Below are positions 33,470 through 41,170 of a DNA stretch of 64,000 nucleotides, one piece after another (the first letter of the stretch is position 1; each line of letters opens with the position of its first letter). Location of the stretch: positions 6,758,001 through 6,822,000 of the forward strand of contig NZ_CP163525.1 of assembly GCF_041080655.1 (NCBI RefSeq), in the 5' to 3' direction. The position numbers and the translations under genes are program-made. Under the pieces are notes generated by a model. The model made no database searches. It was not told where the DNA came from and worked only from the letters and a program-made list of their open reading frames with translations. Source of the stretch: Streptomyces sp. CG4 (GTDB lineage: Bacteria > Actinomycetota > Actinomycetes > Streptomycetales > Streptomycetaceae).

Positions 33470-34549
33470 CTACCGCACGTCCAGCGGAACGCCCAGCGCC
33501 TCGGCGGCCAGGGCGGTTCCCCGCACCCGGGCGTCGATCTTGGCGAAGGCCAGGTCGCGTGAGGTGGACGTGTCGTCGGCGAACGGCGAGAAGCCGCAGT
33601 CGTCGCAGGTGCCCAGCTGGTCCACCGGGATGTGCTGGGCCGCGAGCAGCACCCGGTCGCGTACCTCCTCCGCGGTCTCCACCCGGGGATCGATGGGATC
33701 GGTCACCCCGACGAACACCCGGATGCCGGGCCGCAGTTGATCGGCGATGATGCCGAGGACCCGCTCGGGGTCGGCCTCGCTAGCCAGCTGGACGTAGAAG
33801 TTGCCCACCCGCAGCTGGAAGAGCTTGGGCAGCAGTCCGGCGTAGTCGACGTCCAGGCTGTGGGTGGAGTCGTGGTCGCCGCCGGGGCAGGTGTGCACCC
33901 CGAGGCGGGCCCGCTCCGCCTCGCCGAACCGGCCGAGCACCTCGTTGTTGAGGGCGATGAAGTCGTCGAGGAGAGCGCCGCTCGGATCGAGCTTGAGGGA
34001 GAGACGGCCCTCGGTGAAGTCGAGCTGGACCACGTGCGCGCCCGCCTCCAGGCAGCCGCGGATGTCGGCCTCCGCCTCGTCGGCCAGGTCGCTCAGGAAC
34101 GCCTCGCGGGAGTACCCCGCGAGGGGCTCGGCCGGGTAGAGCAGGCTGAGCGCCGAGGGCGCGATGACCGCTTGCTTGAGGGGGCGGTCGGTGTGCCGCA
34201 GGGCGTCGCGCAGATACGACTCCGCGCGCACCTGGTAGCGGAACGGCCCCGCGGTCAGGTGCGGCAGCTGCCGGACGTGACCGTCGGCGAACGGGATGAC
34301 GGCGCCGTCCGGCGCGAGGGCGGCCAGGCCCGCGATCGGGTAGGTGGCGAAGCTGGGCTTGGCCTGCTCGCCGTCGACGAGGACGGGGCAGCCCAGCGCC
34401 TCGAGGCGGGCGAGCGTGTCCGCCGTCGCCCGTTCCTGAAGCGCTGTCAGCTCTTTGTCGTCCAACCGGCCTTGGGCGTGCTCACCGAGGGCCTGTTGCA
34501 GGTCGCGAGGGCGGGGGATGCTGCCGATCGGTTCCGTGGGGATGCTCAT
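33470..34549 (-). CDS. MetE-like cobalamin-independent methyltransferase
   Basis: A protein of 359 residues corresponding to the C-terminal catalytic barrel of methionine synthase II. It lacks the N-terminal half of full-length MetE (about 750 residues), as in the archaeal-type short proteins. Probable zinc ligands are in GVHTCPGGDHDS and LGTCDDCGFSPF. ATG 34549 (MSIPTEPIGSIPRP) is taken as the start; 12 further residues upstream are possible. It should transfer a methyl group to a thiol; homocysteine is not assured. The downstream AhpD-like gene is cotranscribed. No cobalamin riboswitch is seen upstream. Confidence 0.8.
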   Translation of the reverse strand: MSIPTEPIGSIPRPRDLQQALGEHAQGRLDDKELTALQERATADTLARLEALGCPVLVDGEQAKPSFATYPIAGLAALAPDGAVIPFADGHVRQLPHLTAGPFRYQVRAESYLRDALRHTDRPLKQAVIAPSALSLLYPAEPLAGYSREAFLSDLADEAEADIRGCLEAGAHVVQLDFTEGRLSLKLDPSGALLDDFIALNNEVLGRFGEAERARLGVHTCPGGDHDSTHSLDVDYAGLLPKLFQLRVGNFYVQLASEADPERVLGIIADQLRPGIRVFVGVTDPIDPRVETAEEVRDRVLLAAQHIPVDQLGTCDDCGFSPFADDTSTSRDLAFAKIDARVRGTALAAEALGVPLDVR

Positions 34550-35060
34550 GGCCCGGACCATAGGAAGCCCCCCGCGTCCCGACAAGAAGGCACGAGCCCG
34601 CCATCACGGCACGTCGGCCGCCGGTCGCGCCGGGGGCTCTCGGTGACCTGCGGCGATGCGGATTCCGGCGGTATGTCCGCGCGTGGTTCCCGCCGGGGGC
34701 GGGTTCACCGGATCGGGATGCCCGTCCAGGCGTCGAGTTGACCCGGCGACCCGGCGACCCGGCGACCCGGCGACCCGGCGCCCCCGCGACCCGGTGGGCG
34801 ACGACTTCACCCGAGCCGGCTCGGTCCGCATCACGCGAGCCCGGCTCGGTCCGCCGCACACCGGCTCGGCCCGGCCCGGTCCGCGGTCGGCGGATGCGCC
34901 GCTAGGTGAGGGCCTCAACGAGTGAATCCCCGGCCACATGGCGCGCGTTTGTGATGATATGCGGTGATATGGGGCATGAAATGGTCGTCATGATTGGGTG
35001 TTCGACGGATCCAGCGACCTCAGCAACCTCAGCGACCTCGATGTTCCTCTTGGAGTGATG
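34550..35060. other. intergenic region with GC-rich tandem repeats and AT-rich promoter zone
   Basis: This 510-base gap has no supported gene. The open frames through 34656-34925 are a by-product of GC-rich repeats. It holds the 8-bp tandem array (34741-34796), a duplicated CCGGCTCGGTCCGC motif (about 34819 and 34852), and then an AT-rich stretch (34945-35000) with TGATATG twice, 10 bp apart (34955 and 34965). That stretch is a likely tatB-tatC promoter and operator zone. Confidence 0.55.
34741..34796 (+). repeat. 8-bp tandem repeat (ACCCGGCG)
   Basis: Five perfect ACCCGGCG units at 34741-34780 are followed by two degenerate ones (CCCCCGCG and ACCCGGTG). The array is noncoding and upstream of tatB; copy number may vary. 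Confidence 0.92.
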
Positions 35061-35612
35061 GTGTTCAACCTGAGCCCGTTCACCCTGGTCGCTCTCGCTC
35101 TGATCGCCATGTTCCTCTACGGCCCCGACCGGCTGCCCAAGGCCGTCGGGGAAGCGGCACGTGGCCTGCGCAGGCTGCGTACGGCCCTGCGCGGCGCCAC
35201 CGACGGGGTACGGCGGGAGCTGGGTCCCGAGTACCAGGATCTGCGCCTGCGTGACCTCAACCCGCGGGCGTTCGTGGCGAAGCACCTGCTGGCGGACGAC
35301 ACGCCCTGGGACCCGCCGAAGCCGCAGTGGCAGCCGGGCCCGAAGCCCGCGGACTGGCCGGCGCACGTGCCGTTCCCCTCGGCCGCCGAGATGGGCATGC
35401 CCGAGGACGCGGACCCGTTCAGCGCGCCCATCCCGCGTGAGCGGACCGGGCCGCCGGCCCAGGGCACCTCGGCGGACGCGGCGCCGCAGGAGCCCGTCGA
35501 GGAAACGTCACCGGCGGCCGCGGCGGAGGCGGCGGGGGCGGGGGCGCGGGCATCCGCCGTGGAGGCATCCGCGCCGGAGGGCGGCGGGGGCGTACGGATG
35601 CACGATCGCTGA
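35061..35612 (+). CDS. tatB: TatB-family twin-arginine translocase subunit
   Basis: A protein of about 183 residues. An N-terminal membrane helix (FNLSPFTLVALALIAMFLYG) is followed by a GPDRLPKAVGEAARGLRRLR amphipathic helix, the block VRRELGPEYQDLRLRDLNPRAF typical of actinobacterial TatB, and a long Pro/Ala/Glu-rich cytoplasmic tail. TatB with TatC forms the receptor for twin-arginine signals. GTG 35061 is preferred because GGAG at 35052-35055 is five bases away; ATG 35058 is too close and GTG 34998 lacks a site. The tatC gene follows after about 30 bases. With the TatA-like gene at 20.1 kb this looks like a dedicated second Tat set flanking the enediyne cassette. Confidence 0.88.
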   Translation: MFNLSPFTLVALALIAMFLYGPDRLPKAVGEAARGLRRLRTALRGATDGVRRELGPEYQDLRLRDLNPRAFVAKHLLADDTPWDPPKPQWQPGPKPADWPAHVPFPSAAEMGMPEDADPFSAPIPRERTGPPAQGTSADAAPQEPVEETSPAAAAEAAGAGARASAVEASAPEGGGGVRMHDR

Positions 35613-35645
35613 TCTCGTCGCTCACGCATGAGGAGTTCCGGCCCC

Positions 35646-36530
35646 GTGGACACGACCCGACCCGACACACCCCGGACCCCGGCCCACCCGGGCGGCCGGA
35701 TGCCGCTGCGCGAGCATCTGCGCGAGCTGCGCAACCGCTTGGCGAAGGCGCTGCTCTTCGTGCTCCTCGGCACGGTGGCCGGCTGGTATCTGCACCCCTG
35801 GCTGATCTCCGAACTGACCGGTCCCAGCTGCCACATCCCCGGCCTGCACGGGATCGCGCCCCCGACCCCCGCCTGCCCCAACGGGCTGATGGTGATGCAG
35901 GGCGTGATGACCCCGCTGACCTTCACCTTCAAGGTGGCGCTGGCCGCCGGAGTGGTGCTCTCCAGCCCGTTCTGGTCGTACCAGCTGTGGGCCTTCGCGG
36001 CGCCGGGGCTGCACCGCCACGAGAAGCGCTACGCGCTCGGGTTCGTCGCCGCCGCCGTGCCGCTGTTCCTGTCCGGGGCCGGGCTGGCCTACTGGGTGTT
36101 CCCGCAGGCCCTGCGGATCCTGCTCGGATTCACGCCGGGTTCCTTCAGCAACTTTCTCCAGGGCGACCAGTTCCTGGAGTTCTTCCTCAGGATGATCCTG
36201 GTGTTCGGCCTCTCCTTCGAGATGCCGCTGCTGCTGGTGCTGCTCAACTTCACGGGCGTGGTGAGCGCGGCGAGCCTGCTGGCCCGCTGGCGGACCCTCG
36301 TCATGCTGATCTTCGTGTTCGCGGCCCTCGCCACCCCCACGGGCGACCCGCTCACCATGATGGTCCTCGCGGTGCCGATGACCGTCCTGTTCGCCCTGTC
36401 GCTGGCCGTGATCGGCTGGCGCGACCGGGTGCGCACGCGCAGGGCGGGGGCGGCGCTCTCGCCCGACGAGGCGTCGTCGCTCGACCTGACGCCGTCACAG
36501 ATCCAGGTTCCGGCGGGAAGCAGGGACTGA
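35646..36530 (+). CDS. tatC: TatC twin-arginine translocase subunit
   Basis: A protein of about 294 residues with six membrane helices. Conserved features are MPLREHLRELRNRLAKAL at the N-terminus, the functional Glu in GLSFEMPLLLVLLNF, and FAALATPTGDPLTMMVLAVP. TatC is the core Tat receptor that binds the RR motif. GTG 35646 has AGGAG ten bases upstream; ATG 35628 would add six residues and has no site. It lies between tatB and the UbiB-like kinase gene, whose start is 41 bases downstream, so the three are likely one operon. All hallmark residues are present, so it should be functional. Confidence 0.92.
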   Translation: MDTTRPDTPRTPAHPGGRMPLREHLRELRNRLAKALLFVLLGTVAGWYLHPWLISELTGPSCHIPGLHGIAPPTPACPNGLMVMQGVMTPLTFTFKVALAAGVVLSSPFWSYQLWAFAAPGLHRHEKRYALGFVAAAVPLFLSGAGLAYWVFPQALRILLGFTPGSFSNFLQGDQFLEFFLRMILVFGLSFEMPLLLVLLNFTGVVSAASLLARWRTLVMLIFVFAALATPTGDPLTMMVLAVPMTVLFALSLAVIGWRDRVRTRRAGAALSPDEASSLDLTPSQIQVPAGSRD

Positions 36531-36570
36531 CACACCGCTGCCCCGCCCACGAGTCGTCTCGGAGTCATCG

Positions 36571-37887
36571 ATGAACGCAGACACCGTCCGGTCGCCCGCG
36601 GACCCGTTCGCCACCGTCCCGCGCCGAGCGCTCGTGGGGCGTGCGGCGGTTCTCCTCCTGCTCCTGCTGCGCGGCGCCGTGGCACTCGCCGGGCAGACGG
36701 CGGTCGGGGTCCTCCGCCGCGACCTGCGCACCCGCCGCGACCGCTGGCTGGTGGACCTGGTCACCCGGCTCGGCCCCGCCTTCATCAAGGCCGCCCAGTT
36801 GCTGGCCACCCGGGCGGACGTGCTGCCGCCCCGGCTGTGCGCCGCGTTCGCCCGCCTCTACGACGGTGTCCGGCCTGCGCCGCTGACGACCGAGGCCGCC
36901 GAACTGCGGGACACCGGCCTCGTACTGGACCGGGGCGCCGACGGGATCGCCCGCCCGGTCGCCGCCGGCAGCATCGCCTGCGTCTACCGCGCGATCGCCC
37001 CCGACGGCCGCAGGGTCGCGGTGAAGGTGCGGCGCCCCGGAGTCGCCCGGCAGCTGGCGGTGGACCTGGAACTCATGCGCAGGGGCACCCGGCTGATGGC
37101 CCGGTTGCCACAGCTGCGCGGTCTCCCGGCCGTCGCCGTCGTCGACCAGATGACCGAGGCGGTCCACGGCCAGCTCGACTTCCAGCGGGAGGCGCGCTTC
37201 CTGGCCGAGTTCCGCCGGAACATGGCGGAGGAGTCCGGCCTCCGGGTCCCCGCCGTGCACCGGGACCTCGGCCACGACGACGTCCTGGTCATGGAGTTCA
37301 TGGAGGGCCTGCGGCGCCGTGCGCCCCACGAGTTCCCGGAGGAAGTCCGCGAGCGGGCGGTCCTGTCGACGCTGCGCGGGATCTACCGGATGCTCTTCAT
37401 CGACGGGCTGGTCCACTGCGACCTGCACCCCGGCAACCTCTACTTCCTGCCGGACGGCGACGTGGTGCTGGTGGACGCCGGCTTCACCGTGCGCCTGGAC
37501 GAGCGGACCCGCGCCGCCTTCGCCTGGTTCTTCCTGCAGATGCACGTGGGGGACGGGGAGGCCTGCGCCCAGATCGTCCTGACCACGGCGACCCCCGGGC
37601 CGCGCGCCGACACGGACGGTTTCACACGCGAACTCGCCGCACTGGTACGGGCGAACAGCGGGGCGGTCGCGGCCGACTTCGACCTGGTGACGTTCGGCGC
37701 CTCGCTGTTCGACATCCAGCGCCGCCACGACCTGTACGCCGCACCGGAGTTCGTGTTCCCGCTGCTGTCCCTGCTGGTGCTGGAGGGCACCGTACGGGCC
37801 TTCGCCCCGCAGGTGGACTTCCAGAAGGAGGCCGGGCCGTATCTGATGAAGTCCGTGTTCGGCGAGGCCTTTCAGCCGGCGGCCTGA
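36571..37887 (+). CDS. UbiB/ABC1-type atypical kinase, divergent
   Basis: A protein of 438 residues of the UbiB/ADCK family, linked elsewhere to isoprenoid-quinone and lipid handling at membranes. An N-terminal hydrophobic segment (AAVLLLLLLRGAVALAG) may anchor it. The expected KxGQ motif reads IKAAQ (LGPAFIKAAQLLATR), the Ala-rich nucleotide loop reads AAGSIACVY, the catalytic Lys is in VAVKVRRPG, the catalytic loop is HCDLHPGN, and the metal motif is VDAGF in place of DFG. The changed KxGQ core may alter its ATPase behaviour. It is probably cotranscribed with tatB-tatC, and a strong terminator follows. A link to quinones or to the polyene is inference. Confidence 0.85.
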   Translation: MNADTVRSPADPFATVPRRALVGRAAVLLLLLLRGAVALAGQTAVGVLRRDLRTRRDRWLVDLVTRLGPAFIKAAQLLATRADVLPPRLCAAFARLYDGVRPAPLTTEAAELRDTGLVLDRGADGIARPVAAGSIACVYRAIAPDGRRVAVKVRRPGVARQLAVDLELMRRGTRLMARLPQLRGLPAVAVVDQMTEAVHGQLDFQREARFLAEFRRNMAEESGLRVPAVHRDLGHDDVLVMEFMEGLRRRAPHEFPEEVRERAVLSTLRGIYRMLFIDGLVHCDLHPGNLYFLPDGDVVLVDAGFTVRLDERTRAAFAWFFLQMHVGDGEACAQIVLTTATPGPRADTDGFTRELAALVRANSGAVAADFDLVTFGASLFDIQRRHDLYAAPEFVFPLLSLLVLEGTVRAFAPQVDFQKEAGPYLMKSVFGEAFQPAA

Positions 37888-37928
37888 CTGAGGCGGAGCA
37901 CCCTCCCGGGGCCGCCGGTACCAGCACG

Positions 37929-37963
37929 CCGCGCCCCGCCACCTGGCCGGTGGCGGGGCGCGG
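37929..37963. terminator. bidirectional terminator after the tatBC-kinase operon
   Basis: A perfect 15-bp stem (CCGCGCCCCGCCACC pairing with 37949-37963) closes a TGGCC loop between the rightward kinase gene and the leftward Tat-signal protein gene. Confidence 0.93.
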
Positions 37964-37981
37964 TTCGGCGTTCGACGGTGC

Positions 37982-38674
37982 TCAGGCGCTCTGGTTGACC
38001 GTGACCGGGAAGCCCTGCAGCATGCCGGCCTGGTTGCCGTTCGAGTCGAGGAGCGGCACGTTGCTGCCGAGCGTGTAGCCCTGGTTGGAGGGCGGGAACG
38101 CCTTGAGGATGCCCGAGCTGAGCGTGGCGGGGTTGTTCGGGTCGGTGGACAGGACCAGCGGCGGGCTGCCGTCCTTCGGGGCGACCGTGAGCTTGAAGAG
38201 CAGCTTGAGGAGCATCTCCGGGAAGGGCGGGACCGGCGGGACCGCGGTCGGGTTGCCGGGGTTCATCTGCAGCGCGCTCAGCGGGGTGATCGTGGCGTCC
38301 GACTGCTCGATGGTGACCGTCTGGGTGGGGGTGTCCGCGACCACCTTGTGGCCGATGATCTCCAGGACGAGGCCGGTCTCGCTGCTCGTACGGACGCAGA
38401 CGTCGATGCCGCCCTTGAAGTCGAGGTTGACGACCCCGGTGTTGATCTGCAGGGGCACATTGGAGGCGTAGCAGCTACAAGGGATGTCCACGCCGACGGG
38501 CGGCAGCGGGAACGGGAACGCGGGCTGCAGAGCCGCGATCCGCTCCGCCTCCGCGGCCTGGGCGGCACCCGGCGCCAGAGCCCCGGCGCCGACCGCCGCG
38601 GCGGTGACCGCCGCGCCCTTCATGAACCCGCGGCGGTCGCTCCCGCTGCCGGTGATCTCAGCAGACTCAGTCAT
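37982..38674 (-). CDS. Tat-signal secreted protein of unknown function
   Basis: A protein of 230 residues. The N-terminus has a complete twin-arginine signal: SDRRGFMKG, an Ala-rich hydrophobic core, and a likely cleavage at AAQA. The mature part is beta-rich with a CSCY pair and one further Cys, extended Val/Thr strands (QTVTIEQSDATITPL), Pro-rich loops, and no motif I can assign. AAGGA precedes ATG 38674. It is convergent with the tatBC-kinase operon, so cargo and translocase genes are neighbours. It is the best candidate for a dedicated substrate of that translocase. Whether it binds a cofactor or the pathway product is unknown. Confidence 0.8.
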   Translation of the reverse strand: MTESAEITGSGSDRRGFMKGAAVTAAAVGAGALAPGAAQAAEAERIAALQPAFPFPLPPVGVDIPCSCYASNVPLQINTGVVNLDFKGGIDVCVRTSSETGLVLEIIGHKVVADTPTQTVTIEQSDATITPLSALQMNPGNPTAVPPVPPFPEMLLKLLFKLTVAPKDGSPPLVLSTDPNNPATLSSGILKAFPPSNQGYTLGSNVPLLDSNGNQAGMLQGFPVTVNQSA

Positions 38675-39045
38675 GCGACTGTTTTTCCTTTCTCCAAGGT
38701 GAGAGTGGGCAGCACATGGGCCGTCCTGGAAGGCCGCCGCCACCCTGTGTCCCTCATGGCCGGGTCCTACGGCAGCTTCGACTCACGTATACCGCAGTGA
38801 AAGTGACGAATCGTCATAAAGTTCTTATTTCCTTCTATTGGGGTCTGTTTCCTCTGGTACCGCACTGGTAGGTGATGTGCGGAGAATCCTCGAAGAGGGC
38901 TGAACGGGTTAGTGGCGCTGCCGTCATGTCCGCTTTTCCGGCCTATTTGGGCGTTCGGGAGGTTGGATACCGCATATCCAGTCGGGTCGTACGGTGGCGG
39001 TGCCGCCGGCACGGCCCACCCAGGGCAACGGAAAGGCCGTTCGTC
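38675..39045. promoter_or_regulatory. divergent promoter region with two palindromes
   Basis: A 371-base AT-richer gap between the divergent Tat-signal gene and secreted protein A, with no supported gene. It contains the perfect palindrome TGACGA-A-TCGTCA (38804-38816) followed by an AT-rich tract, and the dyad TGGATA-CCGCA-TATCCA (38964-38980), about 65 bases before secreted protein A. Both look like dimeric-regulator operators. No regulator gene is adjacent. Confidence 0.5.
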
Positions 39046-39702
39046 ATGACGGATGGACAGGGACCGGCCACCGGGACCACGAGCGCCGCCCGTTCGCGGC
39101 GCCGGGGCGCGGCCCGCCTGGTCGGCACGTGGTGCGCCACGGCCATACTGGCCGGCTCGGCGGCGGTCATGGGCGTGCACCCGGCGGCGGCCGCCGGGAA
39201 ACCGCATCCCGTGCTGGTCGACCACCCGCAGAACCCGCCCGTCGTCATCGCGCCCGGGCAGGCGGGCCGGGCGCGGATCGAGCTCAAGAACACCGGCAGG
39301 AAGAGCATGCGCAACGACGGGCGCATGTACATGGAGGTCTGGGCCCCCTACGGCACCCGCTTCACGGACACCAGGCTGATCCCGCTCCACGGGGCGCCGG
39401 GCGGCTGGACCTGCAAGGGCGACGCGTACCGGAAGGGCGTCCCGTACGAGAGCACGATCCTGCGCTGCTTCTCCGACCACCACGGGCGGGTCGCCCGCGC
39501 GGGCGGAACGGCGGCCTGGCAGCTGAAGATGAAGGTCGTGCCCGGCACGAAGGCCGGAACGACGCTGGCCGGCACGCCCTACAACCAGGGAGCCGCGTTC
39601 CACTTCGGATACCGCGGGCGGTCCGTCTGGACGACCATGTCCCTGAAGGTCAGCACTCCGGGCAAGCCCCAGCACACCTCCCGGCACGGACAGCATCGCT
39701 GA
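39046..39702 (+). CDS. secreted Ig-like protein A (paralogue of the next gene)
   Basis: A protein of 218 residues. A basic N-terminus and hydrophobic core (CATAILAGSAAVMGVHPAAA) form a signal peptide. The mature domain looks like an Ig-like beta-sandwich (VVIAPGQAGRARIELKNTG) with two cysteines in GAPGGWTCKG and ILRCFSDHHG, probably one disulfide. GGAAAGG precedes ATG 39046. The convergent neighbour has the same layout, including RAPGGWSC and HMVCTSRYSG, so the two are paralogues. Function is unknown; extracellular binding proteins with this fold are common. Confidence 0.72.
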   Translation: MTDGQGPATGTTSAARSRRRGAARLVGTWCATAILAGSAAVMGVHPAAAAGKPHPVLVDHPQNPPVVIAPGQAGRARIELKNTGRKSMRNDGRMYMEVWAPYGTRFTDTRLIPLHGAPGGWTCKGDAYRKGVPYESTILRCFSDHHGRVARAGGTAAWQLKMKVVPGTKAGTTLAGTPYNQGAAFHFGYRGRSVWTTMSLKVSTPGKPQHTSRHGQHR

Positions 39703-39716
39703 CCGGGGTGCGCAGG

Positions 39717-39744
39717 CCGCCCCGGCACCGCAGTGCCGGGGCGG
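39717..39744. terminator. bidirectional terminator between secreted paralogues
   Basis: A perfect 12-bp stem (CCGCCCCGGCAC pairing with 39733-39744) closes a 4-base CGCA loop between two convergent genes. Confidence 0.92.
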
Positions 39745-39750
39745 ACACCG

Positions 39751-40410
39751 TCAGGAGGCCGGCGACGCGACCGGCGTACGCGCTTCCAGGGTCATCGCGT
39801 GTGAGTCCCACCCGGTGCCGGAGCCGCGGCCGGGGGAGTGCAGCCGCAAGGACGCCCAGCCGTTGGCGCTCCGGGTGCCGGCCGGCAGCTCCGCGGGAAC
39901 CGCGATGTTCACCTTCCAGCGCCATTCCTTGGCCGGCGGCGGCCCGCTGTAACGGGACGTGCAGACCATGTGGGTGCCGTTGTGCGTCATGGGGGTCATC
40001 CCGTGGAACATCCGGCAGGACCACCCGCCCGGCGCACGGCCGACCGGGGTCACCTTCGTGTCGGCCAGCCGCATGAGCTCCGGCGAGTACACCGTCAAGG
40101 TCAGGTCGTCGACGCGGGAGGGCATGCCCTTCGTGGCCTTGATCCCGAACGACACCGGGCCGGACGCGCCCGACTTGATGAGGGCGATCGGTCTCTGCGG
40201 GCTGTCGGTTCCCCAGTACGGCTGGGGAGCCCCCGGCGCCGGTGCGGCGGTGGCCGGGGCGGGGCCGCCGCCCAGGGCGAGCGCGGCGCCCGCCGCAAGG
40301 GCCGCGACGCACCACTTGCCCGCACGCCTCGGCACGCCTCGGCGGACGGACGGACGGCGTTCGGTGCCGGGACGCGCCGGCGTCATGGCCGACCGTCGCA
40401 CATCGCTCAT
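39751..40410 (-). CDS. secreted Ig-like protein B (paralogue of the previous gene)
   Basis: A protein of 219 residues. A long basic N-region (RRPSVRRGVPRRAGK) and hydrophobic core (WCVAALAAGAALALGG) form the signal peptide. The mature part parallels protein A: LTVYSPELMRLADTKVTPVG, the conserved APGGWSC, a second Cys in HMVCTSRY, WRWKVNIAVPAELPAGT, and a final beta-strand block. GAGGGAGAG lies 12 bases before ATG 40410. The genes are convergent and share a terminator, so they are expressed separately. A tail-to-tail pair suggests an old inverted duplication. Function is unknown. Confidence 0.72.
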   Translation of the reverse strand: MSDVRRSAMTPARPGTERRPSVRRGVPRRAGKWCVAALAAGAALALGGGPAPATAAPAPGAPQPYWGTDSPQRPIALIKSGASGPVSFGIKATKGMPSRVDDLTLTVYSPELMRLADTKVTPVGRAPGGWSCRMFHGMTPMTHNGTHMVCTSRYSGPPPAKEWRWKVNIAVPAELPAGTRSANGWASLRLHSPGRGSGTGWDSHAMTLEARTPVASPAS

Positions 40411-40615
40411 GGTCTGTGTCTCTCCCTCGCTTCTGGCGGGTGTCGGTCTTCGAGGGGCGACCGCGCGCACGGTGCGCCTCTGTCGGATCGGATACTCATC
40501 CTTTCCGCGCCCGCTTCCCCCGTCCCGCGCACCGACATGCCGAAGCCTCACCTGATCGCCACGTCGCACACCGGTGTGGGTGCGGGGCGCCGCCAGGCGG
40601 GAGAGTGCGCCCCGG

Positions 40616-41170
40616 CTACTCCTCGAACTCCTCGAACAACACCTCCTGCTGCCCCTCCGTCTTCGCCCGTACCCGGCAGTTCCGCGCCCCGATCATCGCT
40701 GCCGTGGCCGCCGCCGTCACCCCCAGGGCCACCGGCACCATCCAGCCGCGGTCGAAGACATGGCCGAGGGCGTGGTCGAGGGAGAGCCGGCCGGGGCCGG
40801 TGACGGCGAGACCCGCGGCTGCCAGGCCCAGGCTCGCCGCGTATTCGTAGCCGCCCCCCTGGGCGAAGAAGCCGTTGGGCAGGTGCACCGCCGCCGCCCC
40901 CGCCATCGCGCCGGCCGCCGCCGCGCCCGCCGCCGGGGTCGCCAGGCCCAGGGCGAGCAGGGTGCCGCCGCCCGCCTCCGCCAGGCCCGCCGCCGTAGCA
41001 CTCGCCCTGCCCGGCGCATAGCCGACGGACTCCATGAACTGGCCGGTGCCCTCCAGACCGCCCCCGCCGAACCAGCCGAACAGCTTCTGCGCACCGTGCG
41101 CGGCCAGCACCCCGCCGGTCCCCAGCCGGAGCAGCAGCAGGCCCAGATCGCGTCGGTCGAAACAGCTCAC
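40616..41170 (-). CDS. DoxX-family membrane protein
   Basis: A protein of 184 residues with four to five hydrophobic helices. The DoxX signatures are LLLLRLGTGGVLAAHGAQKLFGWFGG and MESVGYAPGR, then GLAEAGGGTLLALGLATP and HLPNGFFAQGGGYEY. The family is found in thiosulfate:quinone oxidoreductases and, in mycobacteria, in a membrane complex with superoxide dismutase; the role here is unknown. It starts at GTG 41170. It is monocistronic, divergent from the SnoaL-like gene, and ends with a charged EEFEE tail. Confidence 0.87.
   Translation of the reverse strand: MSCFDRRDLGLLLLRLGTGGVLAAHGAQKLFGWFGGGGLEGTGQFMESVGYAPGRASATAAGLAEAGGGTLLALGLATPAAGAAAAGAMAGAAAVHLPNGFFAQGGGYEYAASLGLAAAGLAVTGPGRLSLDHALGHVFDRGWMVPVALGVTAAATAAMIGARNCRVRAKTEGQQEVLFEEFEE

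Noticed and set aside
33440..34660. Cobalamin or SAM riboswitch upstream of the MetE-like gene
   Set aside because: I could not find the conserved box elements or multi-stem layout in the leader; only short GC-rich hairpins are present.
34741..34796. CRISPR-like array
   Set aside because: The units are 8 bp with no spacers and no cas gene nearby; they are simple tandem repeats. No CRISPR array was seen in the window.
34656..34925. Possible protein-coding frame across the 8-bp repeats
   Set aside because: The frame is made by the repeats (RRPGDPATRRP), with no conserved pattern, no ribosome site and no GC3 signature.
38675..39045. A small gene in the AT-rich gap
   Set aside because: Short frames here lack ribosome sites and coding bias; the palindromes and promoter-like sequence explain the region better.
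37982..40410. Neocarzinostatin-type apoprotein among the secreted proteins
   Set aside because: None of the three secreted proteins shows the spacing of the two disulfides or the motifs of known apoproteins; only a general Ig-like resemblance remains, so it is kept as a hypothesis.
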